From DATFWC01 sp045801465 (GTDB lineage: Bacteria > Pseudomonadota > Alphaproteobacteria > Rhizobiales > Xanthobacteraceae), in assembly GCA_045801465.1 (NCBI GenBank), contig JBJMSU010000007.1, forward strand, positions 1 through 10,361: DNA of 10,361 nt, in the 5' to 3' direction. How positions within the stretch are numbered: the stretch's first letter is position 1; every line of letters begins with the position of its first letter. A model generated the notes under the pieces. That model did no database searches, was not told where the DNA came from, and was given only the letters and a program-made list of their open reading frames with translations. Below are positions 5,236 to 10,361 of this stretch, one piece after another. A program made the position numbers and the translations under genes.

Positions 5236-6762
5236 CTAGCCACGATCGCGATGCGAGATTTCCACCACGCGGGCCCGCTCGGCCAGTTGCTCGACCAACT
5301 GCTCGGCGGCGGCGCGGTTCTTCTTGTCGAGATTGGCGTCCCACTCGTCAAGCAGGTAGATCGCGGCATCCGTGTAGGATGCGATCTCCTGGAGCGATTG
5401 CAACTGCCGCTCGCCGGACGAGAATCCGCGCTTGCGACGGCGCCCACTCTTGGTGGTCGGCGACTCTTTTGCGGCCGCTGTTTCGGCCTGCTCGGGCGCG
5501 ACGCTGTCGCCGAACTGAAATGCCAGCCGCTCGGTCGTCGGCCAGTAATAGGCCCTGGTCTTGACCATCGCTTTCAACGCGGCGAGCAAGGTCGACTTCC
5601 CGGAGCCGTTGGCGCCGCGCACGTTGATGCGGCCCGTCGGCTTGGCCAGCACCGCGCGCAACGCCTCGTCCAGCGAGGCGAGCTCGATCGTCTCTTCGCC
5701 TTCGCGCAGGATCAGCCGATCGAATTGGACTCGCTCGTCGTGCGCGGGATCGGGCGCCGGGCGCATGTTGTCGGTGACGCCGGCGATCCGTGCCCAGATG
5801 GCGACGAGCTCGTTCCATCCGGATGCGAGCTGGTGCACGTCGTGCGTCATCTCGATCTGGCGTGGCAGCGTGGCCGCCATGCCGATCAGGACCGCGGCGT
5901 CCGTGCTGTCGCGCGCCGCGATCATGATCATTACGCCGAACACGACTGCCAGCGCGAGAATGCCGCCGGTGGCGCTCATCCCCTCGCGCGCCAGCACCGC
6001 CCTGATCTGCGCGCGCAACGCCTCGCGCAAGCGCGACTTGAAGCCGGCGAGCCACAGTCGAAGATTGTAACGGTTGCCGACGAATACGTTATCCCACGCC
6101 GTGTACCCTTGCGCGGTCATGCGGTTCGTCATCTGCTGGTTGAGAAGATAGGCGCTGGCGATCGGATTGCGCAGCATGAGCTGCACCGTGAGCAAGACCA
6201 CGAACACCAGCGCGTAGGCAACCGGCAACCCGGCATCGATCTCCATGCCGAGCACGATCGAATTGAACATGAGCCCGAGCAGCAGCTTCAGATCGCCCTC
6301 GAGCTCGTACATGAGATGAAAGAAGATGTAGAACGTCTCGCCGGTGAGAAACGGCTCGACCTGCTCGCGCATGGTCTTGTCGTTGAGCAGCCTGGTCTCG
6401 TGGCGGTTGAGGCGGGCGAAGCGCAGCACGTAGCGGCCGAATGCGCCGTAGCCCGCCTGCTCGGCGAACACCCAGCTCACCGCGCCGGAGATGTAGGACG
6501 CCGCCTGGGCACAGAAGATCCAAAGCAGGTCGGTGACGACGAAATATCCACTGGCGACGTCACGCCCGGCCTTGATGACGAGGTAGGTGGTCGTGGCGGA
6601 GAGCAGCGCTTCGAGCACGAGCAGCGCCAGCATGAAATAGAGCGGGCGGCACAGGATGAGGCTCGCCACCTCCAGGCGCCGCGGCGGCGGCAGCGTCCCC
6701 GACGGGGCGGGCGCCTGCACGCCCGCCGCGCCATCGAGTCCGGGCACCGCTTGGGTCGACAT
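5236..6762 (-). CDS. ABC half-transporter (fused permease and shortened ATPase domain)
   Basis: A 508-residue inner-membrane protein with an N-terminal permease and a C-terminal ATPase domain, expected to work as a homodimer. Hydrophobic segments lie near residues 33-63, 73-100, 158-173, 180-197, 264-283 and 288-300, consistent with six spans. The ATPase part shows Walker A GANGSGKST (383-391), a degenerate signature FSSGERQ (447-453 instead of LSGGQ), Walker B IYLLDEW with Glu473, a D-loop NLDK and the H-loop His504, four residues before the end. Only about 60 residues separate Walker A from the signature against about 100 in typical exporters, so the helical subdomain and Q-loop are reduced, and a basic KSGRRRKRG stretch precedes the signature. 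The start at 6762 has GGAG upstream and follows the TAXI gene by 26 bases, so the two form an operon. Substrate and direction are unknown. Confidence 0.88.
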   Translation of the reverse strand: MSTQAVPGLDGAAGVQAPAPSGTLPPPRRLEVASLILCRPLYFMLALLVLEALLSATTTYLVIKAGRDVASGYFVVTDLLWIFCAQAASYISGAVSWVFAEQAGYGAFGRYVLRFARLNRHETRLLNDKTMREQVEPFLTGETFYIFFHLMYELEGDLKLLLGLMFNSIVLGMEIDAGLPVAYALVFVVLLTVQLMLRNPIASAYLLNQQMTNRMTAQGYTAWDNVFVGNRYNLRLWLAGFKSRLREALRAQIRAVLAREGMSATGGILALAVVFGVMIMIAARDSTDAAVLIGMAATLPRQIEMTHDVHQLASGWNELVAIWARIAGVTDNMRPAPDPAHDERVQFDRLILREGEETIELASLDEALRAVLAKPTGRINVRGANGSGKSTLLAALKAMVKTRAYYWPTTERLAFQFGDSVAPEQAETAAAKESPTTKSGRRRKRGFSSGERQLQSLQEIASYTDAAIYLLDEWDANLDKKNRAAAEQLVEQLAERARVVEISHRDRG

Positions 6763-6788
6763 GGTGGCGTTCTCCGCGGGTTCCTAAT

Positions 6789-8105
6789 TCACTCGGAGGG
6801 CTCGAGTGCGTGCTCGGGCGAGCGGCGGCGTTGCCGCTCGATCGCCTGGTGAACGCGATCGAGCGCGAGCGTCAGGAAGCGAAATCGTTCGTCATCCATG
6901 GCGTCATCGGCGCGGCGCTCGAGCGACCAGTGCAGGATGCTATCCGCCTCCTGCTCGATGGAGTCCAGCCGATCGGGATCGGCGCCACGCGTCTGCGACA
7001 GCATTTCCAGAACGCGCTCGGTTGCCTCCGTCGTCGCATCATGCTTGCTCCGGTTGATGCGGCTGCGTATGGCCGCGTAGGACACGCCGGCGAGAGTACA
7101 CAGCATCCATCCCATCCAAAAGAGACTCTCGAACGTATCGTAAAGGCTCTTTTGCTCGCCGTTAACGTAGGCCGCAACCCCGGGATGGCTCGGCAGCACG
7201 ATGTCCTTGTCGGTATCGGGGGCCTCCAGCTGGTAGGCGAAGGGAAGCTCGGCCGTAATCTTCGACTTGTTGGTGAACAACAGCCGGGCGATCTCGCCCG
7301 CCGGCCAATCGAACATCGAGCTGCGCGCCACCAGCCGCCGGCTTACCGCGACCGTGTCAATGCTCTCGTCCGGCACGGCCGGGCTGCCCTGCAGTGCGCC
7401 GCGCGCGATCTCGAGCTTCTCCAGCGTCGGATTCCGCTTGGCGATGGCCTCGGCCTCCTTGGTGGCGAGAAAATCCGGTGCGCCGTTTCCGGCCCTGGTG
7501 ATCGCCGCCACCGCGTCGGCGATCACGCCATGGCCTACCGGACCGACGACGAAAAAAGCCGCCACGCGTTTCTGCCGCACGGCCGCGGGCACGTCGTTCA
7601 CGTTGAGCTCGACGCGGTGAACGCTCTCCGGCGAGACTTCGTAATAATTGAGAATGCGGTCGAGAATGGCGCGGTTGAGTGCCGTGCCGTGCACGATGCC
7701 GACCGACTTCTCCTTGAGGTCGGCGACTTTCTCCACCCTGCCGTTGGCCGGCACGATCAGCAGGACCGGCTCGCGCCGGAGGATCGCGATGGTGCGGCCG
7801 TTGGTGGGGATGGAGAGATCCGGCCGCACGATCGCCAGGTCGACGTCGCCCGATTCAAGCGCCTTGGCGGTTGCCTGCGGATCGGACGTCGGCACGCCGA
7901 CCAGGCGGATGAACGAGCTTTCCGCGGTGAACACGGAATGGAGCGCCGCGAACAGGCGTTGGCCTTCGCTGCCTTCCGGGCCGATCGCGACCCGATAGGT
8001 GATCCTGGCGAAATTATACACGCCGGCAACAATGCCGATGATGGCGAGCGCGACAAGCCAGGCGATCACGCCCCAACTCACGCCCATACGCCGCCGCCGC
8101 GCCAT
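6789..8105 (-). CDS. membrane-anchored TAXI-family (TRAP-type) receptor with cytoplasmic tail
   Basis: A 438-residue protein with a TAXI-family solute-binding domain, the receptor class of TRAP transporters. The start at 8105 is preferred over the in-frame GTG at 8138 because GGGAG lies seven bases upstream. Residues about 10-32 form a membrane helix after MARRRR. The binding domain (about 38-315) has YRVAIGPEGSEGQRLF, LESGDVDLAIVRPD, LKEKSVGIVHG and RQKRVAAFFVVG, all typical. A second membrane helix (about 328-346, FWMGWMLCTLAGVSYAAI) is followed by some 90 charged helical residues, so the binding domain is held in the periplasm between two anchors with a cytoplasmic tail. No TRAP permease genes are adjacent; instead the ABC half-transporter follows 26 bases later. 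This suggests a receptor for the ABC protein, or a sensor. An exact EcfG-type promoter lies upstream. Confidence 0.9.
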   Translation of the reverse strand: MARRRRMGVSWGVIAWLVALAIIGIVAGVYNFARITYRVAIGPEGSEGQRLFAALHSVFTAESSFIRLVGVPTSDPQATAKALESGDVDLAIVRPDLSIPTNGRTIAILRREPVLLIVPANGRVEKVADLKEKSVGIVHGTALNRAILDRILNYYEVSPESVHRVELNVNDVPAAVRQKRVAAFFVVGPVGHGVIADAVAAITRAGNGAPDFLATKEAEAIAKRNPTLEKLEIARGALQGSPAVPDESIDTVAVSRRLVARSSMFDWPAGEIARLLFTNKSKITAELPFAYQLEAPDTDKDIVLPSHPGVAAYVNGEQKSLYDTFESLFWMGWMLCTLAGVSYAAIRSRINRSKHDATTEATERVLEMLSQTRGADPDRLDSIEQEADSILHWSLERRADDAMDDERFRFLTLALDRVHQAIERQRRRSPEHALEPSE

Positions 8106-8252
8106 GCTGGATCTCCCAAGCACTGCGCCGGCGGTCACGTCTTCACGGTGGGCCGAGCGATCACGTCAGGAGATGCATTCTGCTCGCTCGCCCGCAACGC
8201 TGCCTCACCCTCCGACGCCCATGGTGAGCTTCCGCATTCTCGTGCGTTGTCA

Positions 8253-8277
8253 AACGCTTGATCGAAAAAATCGTTCC
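8253..8277 (-). promoter_or_regulatory. EcfG-type (general stress) promoter of the TAXI-ABC operon
   Basis: On the minus strand GGAAC (8277-8273), 16 bases, then CGTT (8256-8253) matches the EcfG consensus exactly. It lies in the gap between the PHA-system gene and the TAXI gene, pointing toward the latter, with a 147-base leader to the start at 8105. Confidence 0.6.
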
Positions 8278-8292
8278 CTGGGCCGCCTGCCC

Positions 8293-8604
8293 TCACTTCT
8301 TTTCGAGCATGAGCTGGCCCTGTTTCTGGATCAGGGTTTTGGCTTTCTCGGCGACCGTGGCGAGCAGCCATGGCAGCTCGACCGCAATGCGGACATGGTC
8401 GTCCGCCACGTCGATGGTGCCGTTGGTGGTCTGTCCCAGCATGGCAACGCGCAGGTCGAGGTGATCGCCCGACCAGTTTTCCTCGAGCACCGCGAACTGG
8501 GGGCCGAACGTACTACGCGTGCGTTCCAATCCCGACTTCAGGCGGCGGACCGCTTCCTCCCGTCCCAAGCGATGCGGGACTGATACGACAACCGGCTTCG
8601 ACAT
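8293..8604 (-). CDS. polyhydroxyalkanoic acid system family protein
   Basis: A 103-residue protein matching the polyhydroxyalkanoic acid system (PHA granule regulation) family. These are small proteins, often near PHA synthesis genes, believed to associate with or regulate storage granules. Recognisable features are MSKPVVVSVPHRLGREEAVRRL at the N-terminus, LRVAMLGQTTNGTIDV in the middle, the VRIAVELPWLLATVAEK segment, and a lysine-rich LMLEKK end. Four start codons lie within 24 bases; 8604 is chosen because GGAG lies six bases before it and homologues start with MSKP. No phaC, phaZ or phasin gene is in the window, so its link to PHA metabolism rests on family alone. It is followed by the promoter-bearing gap before the TAXI gene. 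Confidence 0.8.
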   Translation of the reverse strand: MSKPVVVSVPHRLGREEAVRRLKSGLERTRSTFGPQFAVLEENWSGDHLDLRVAMLGQTTNGTIDVADDHVRIAVELPWLLATVAEKAKTLIQKQGQLMLEKK

Positions 8605-8669
8605 CAGCATCTCCATGAAGGCCACGCTTCATGTAGGATGCCGCGCGCCGTTGCAAAAGAGTTGTAAGG

Positions 8670-9692
8670 CTATCGGTGCTCCAGCGCCGTGCGCACGCGC
8701 GTGACGGTTTCGGCCGGCGTGCGCGAAACCTGCTCGACGAGATTTGCCACCTCCTCGCCGCTCAGCGGGTCGACATCGATCTTCAGCTTCTCCGCCTCGG
8801 CGAGGTAGGCCGGGTCCTTGACGGCGGCGTCGAAGGCGCGCCGCACCGCCGCCACCCGCTCGGGCGGCACCTGCGGCGGCATGAAGAAGGGCCGGCCGTA
8901 TTCCAATCGGGCGATGACCAGCCGCAACGCCGCGCGATCGGCATCCGTCTTCGCGCTGTCGAGGATCAGCGGAACGCCGGTAAGCTCGGGATGCCCCTTG
9001 AGCGCCCATTGCGCGACCACCCTCACCTTTTTTTCTTCGAGCCAATTGGAATTCAGCGCCTTCAGGGTCGACCAGTTGGTGGCGCCGTTGCCGTGGATCT
9101 CGCCGCGTTCCATGGCGAGATGGATCTTGGGCGTGCTCTCGTATCCGGTGATGATCTTGAACTTCAATCCGAACACATGGTTGGCCAGCAGCGGAAAGTC
9201 GTACTGGGTCGAGCCGGGCGCCTGCGCGCCAACGATGACCTCCGTGCGTTCGAGATCGGCAAGACTCTGCGCCGGCGCCGTGTGCCAAAGATAAGTGACC
9301 TGCGTCTCGCGGTTGGTGGAGCCGATCCAATTGAACTTCACCGGATCGAACCTTGCGCCCGCCGGCTGGAACAGCGGCGTCGTCGGCATGCCATTGAACG
9401 AGGCGCCGATCGCGGTGCCGTCGAACGGGCCGGCCGCATACAGCTGGTTGGTCATGGTCAGGCTGCCGGCGCCGGGCTGGTTCTGTACGATGACGGTCGG
9501 GTTGCCGGGCACGTGGGCGCCGAGATGGCGCGCCAGCAGGCGGGCGTTGATGTCGTAGCCTGACCCGACCGCGACCCCGACCACGATGCGCAGCGTCTTG
9601 CCCCGGTAGAACGCCGCCACGTCCTCCTGCGCCGCCGCCGGCACGGCCAACAAGCCGGCCGCCAGCATGGCCGCGCCCAGTCCCCTGATCAT
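8670..9692 (-). CDS. tripartite tricarboxylate transporter receptor (Bug/TctC family), orphan
   Basis: A 340-residue periplasmic substrate-binding protein of the Bug/TctC family, which delivers carboxylates and other small solutes to TctAB permeases. Residues 1-21 are a signal peptide (MIRGLGAAMLAAGLLAVPAAA, then QEDVAAFYRGK). Family landmarks are LRIVVGVAVGSGYDINARLL, the PGNPTVIVQNQPGAGSL block, FNWIGSTNRETQV, VIVGAQAPGSTQYDFPLL and a C-terminal EKLKIDVDPLSGEEV. The ATG at 9692 is chosen because GGGAG lies seven bases upstream and the signal peptide starts there. No tctA or tctB is present; orphan receptors of this family are very common in beta- and alphaproteobacteria and may share a distant permease or sense solutes. 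Substrate cannot be predicted. The gene reads away from the short ORF at 9795. Confidence 0.92.
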   Translation of the reverse strand: MIRGLGAAMLAAGLLAVPAAAQEDVAAFYRGKTLRIVVGVAVGSGYDINARLLARHLGAHVPGNPTVIVQNQPGAGSLTMTNQLYAAGPFDGTAIGASFNGMPTTPLFQPAGARFDPVKFNWIGSTNRETQVTYLWHTAPAQSLADLERTEVIVGAQAPGSTQYDFPLLANHVFGLKFKIITGYESTPKIHLAMERGEIHGNGATNWSTLKALNSNWLEEKKVRVVAQWALKGHPELTGVPLILDSAKTDADRAALRLVIARLEYGRPFFMPPQVPPERVAAVRRAFDAAVKDPAYLAEAEKLKIDVDPLSGEEVANLVEQVSRTPAETVTRVRTALEHR

Positions 9693-9730
9693 GCGGAACT
9701 CCCTTTTCCGAATATAACCCAAAGTACATC

Positions 9731-9759
9731 TTACAGAATCGGCGGCGGCGGACTACATT
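9731..9759 (+). promoter_or_regulatory. possible housekeeping promoter for the short ORF at 9795
   Basis: TTACAG (9731-9736), a 17-base spacer and TACATT (9754-9759) each match four of six bases of the sigma-70 elements TTGACA and TATAAT with ideal spacing. Transcription would start about 30 bases before the short ORF. Confidence 0.3.
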
Positions 9760-9778
9760 GCCGCTATCGTCAACAACC

Positions 9779-9795
9779 GAAAGGAGGTGATCCAG
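9779..9795 (+). promoter_or_regulatory. exceptionally extended Shine-Dalgarno sequence
   Basis: The 17 bases gaaaggaggtgatccag are, from memory of the alphaproteobacterial 16S rRNA end (...CTGGATCACCTCCTTTC), its complete reverse complement. The core GGAGG lies seven bases before the GTG at 9795. Normal sites pair over only 4-8 bases. It is not a piece of an antisense rRNA gene, because the match stops at base 9795. Confidence 0.6.
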
Positions 9796-9863
9796 TGTCC
9801 TATCGCCATTGTCCCCGAGAAGGCACGGAACACCTGAATTTCAGGGAGTTTCTGAGCCGCTGA
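9795..9863 (+). CDS. short ORF of 22 codons behind the extended Shine-Dalgarno
   Basis: A GTG-initiated frame reading SYRHCPREGTEHLNFREFL after the initiator and ending SR-TGA. It is too short for a conventional domain and I do not recognise it. The only strong argument is the perfect, correctly spaced ribosome binding site at 9779-9793, together with a plausible promoter at 9731-9759. The peptide is polar and basic, with one Cys, two His and no membrane segment or signal peptide. A hairpin (9864-9885) begins directly after the stop codon. It may be a real small protein, a leader peptide controlling something downstream, or a ribosome-trapping RNA. Divergent from the TctC-type receptor gene. 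Confidence 0.4.
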   Translation: MSYRHCPREGTEHLNFREFLSR

Positions 9864-9885
9864 CCCCGATGCTCCGCATCTGGGG
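9864..9885 (+). repeat. hairpin directly after the short ORF
   Basis: ccccgatgc (9864-9872) pairs with gcatc-t-gggg (9876-9885), with one bulged T and a tcc loop, starting one base after the TGA. No T run follows. It may be the first part of a structured 3' region. Confidence 0.45.
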
Positions 9886-9901
9886 GCACACTGGGGACAC
9901 A
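9880..9901. repeat. two tandem 11-bp copies
   Basis: ctgggggcaca (9880-9890) is followed immediately by ctggggacaca (9891-9901), differing at one base. Too short to define an element. Confidence 0.4.
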
Positions 9902-9916
9902 AAACGGCGAACTACC

Positions 9917-9931
9917 CCCGGCTTCGCCGGG
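9917..9931. repeat. small perfect hairpin
   Basis: cccggc, loop ttc, gccggg. The outer bases ggcga (9906-9910) and tcgcc (9936-9940) can add a second pairing around it. Confidence 0.5.
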
Positions 9932-9954
9932 TTGGTCGCCATCTGCGGCCGTTG

Positions 9955-9982
9955 GAAGGCGCGGGCTCAGCCCCGCGCCTTC
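9955..9982. terminator. strong 11-bp hairpin, possible terminator
   Basis: gaaggcgcggg (9955-9965) pairs perfectly with cccgcgccttc (9972-9982) around a 6-base loop. It is the most stable structure in this region. Only tctccctgatt follows, so it is not a classical T-rich terminator, but alphaproteobacterial terminators often lack a long T run. Confidence 0.45.
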
Positions 9983-10361
9983 TCCCTGATTAGCGATACA
10001 GCCGCATCAATCACGAAGAGGCTTGGAATACGGGTGGGGATATCCAGAACAGGGTGCTGACGAGCCATTCCAATACCGTACCTATTGGACTCAACAAAGA
10101 ATTGAAGCCAAATAAAAGAGAATACCGCCCTCCGGTGACCTCAATGTGTGCTGGCGCGAAGATTGTCGGCGCCTGTCGAAGGTGAGCAAGTGAACCGCGT
10201 CGCCAAGCTGGCGATGGCTGCCAAGCCGTCCGTTGATTTCTGCGGCTACATGCCGGCGCATGAACTAGACTGCTTTGGACTCACCACTTGGCAGGCTTTG
10301 GGTGTACGGTGTCGCAATGCCGGGCGACCCACTATTGTGCCGCCAGAACGCCGCGCGTTGC
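9983..10361. other. gene-poor right end, no confident gene
   Basis: This 379-base end has lower GC than its neighbours, especially 10060-10130, and no protein I recognise. It holds a 7-bp dyad, tccaata/tattgga (10069-10089, 7-base loop), which could be an operator. On the plus strand a frame beginning at GTG 10190 stays open for 57 codons to the window edge, with AAGGTG upstream. On the minus strand a 33-codon ATG frame (10065 down to about 9964) runs into the 9955-9982 hairpin. Neither is convincing. Confidence 0.5.
10190..10361 (+). CDS. possible 5' part of an unrecognised gene, running off the window
   Basis: From GTG at 10190 the frame is open to the end (57 codons), starting MNRVAKLAMAAKPSVDFCG when the GTG is read as Met. 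An AAGGTGAG sequence lies a few bases upstream as a possible ribosome binding site. I recognise no domain. The length is within chance for this composition; weak call. Confidence 0.2.
   Translation, partial: MNRVAKLAMAAKPSVDFCGYMPAHELDCFGLTTWQALGVRCRNAGRPTIVPPERRAL

Noticed and set aside
5137..6852. Very long open plus-strand frame (571 codons) opposite the ABC transporter gene
   Set aside because: It is the antisense shadow of a GC-rich gene; the translation is rich in Arg, His and Gly with no domain, while the minus strand has all ABC motifs.
6810..8261. Long open plus-strand frame (483 codons) opposite the TAXI gene
   Set aside because: Shadow for the same reason; no ribosome binding site or domain, and the minus strand gives a clear TAXI protein.
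8507..8527. AACG...GTTCC inside the PHA-system gene as another EcfG site
   Set aside because: The spacer is 12 bases, not 16 or 17, and it lies inside coding sequence.
9779..9795. Antisense 3' end of a 16S rRNA gene
   Set aside because: The complementarity ends at 17 bases; flanking sequence does not match rRNA on either side.
9827..9851. GGAAC followed by GTTT inside the short ORF as an EcfG promoter
   Set aside because: The -10 does not match CGTT at an allowed spacing.

Overview
The window is GC-rich DNA of an alphaproteobacterium, most likely of the Rhizobiales (Bradyrhizobium, Xanthobacteraceae or similar). Supporting this are the gene families (DUF29, Bug/TctC-type and TAXI-type binding proteins, a PHA-system protein), sequences resembling EcfG and CtrA binding sites, and intergenic palindromic repeats of a kind I recall from those genomes. 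This looks like ordinary chromosome with scattered accessory genes. No phage, insertion sequence, CRISPR array, tRNA or rRNA gene was recognised.

Layout: (1) 2-379, 3' part of a DUF29 gene. (2) 543-3971, a four-gene block: a secreted GlcG/HbpS-like protein, a secreted L,D-transpeptidase, a GT4 glycosyltransferase on the opposite strand, and a second GlcG/HbpS paralogue. (3) 3972-4320, a repeat-filled gap. (4) 4321-9692, five minus-strand genes: an orphan ParA-like ATPase, an ABC half-transporter with a shortened nucleotide-binding domain, a membrane-tethered TAXI receptor in operon with it, a small PHA-system protein, and an orphan tripartite-tricarboxylate-transporter receptor. (5) 9693-10361, a gene-poor end with an unusually strong Shine-Dalgarno in front of a 22-codon ORF, several hairpins, and a possible gene start running off the window.

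The main unifying observation is regulatory. Two exact matches to the alphaproteobacterial general-stress (EcfG) promoter GGAAC-N16-CGTT lie in the correct orientation upstream of the glycosyltransferase and of the TAXI-ABC operon. A one-mismatch version precedes the L,D-transpeptidase. The two GlcG/HbpS paralogues share a leader containing GGAAT-N17-TGTT at the matching position. The window may therefore be a neighbourhood of envelope and stress functions under general-stress control. Separately, a perfect TTAA-N7-TTAA CtrA-type box sits upstream of the ParA-like gene, suggesting cell-cycle control.

The most unusual gene pair is the TAXI receptor, with a membrane segment at each end of its periplasmic domain and a charged cytoplasmic tail, next to the compact ABC half-transporter and without TRAP permease genes. 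All functional statements are from reading the sequence; no search was run.
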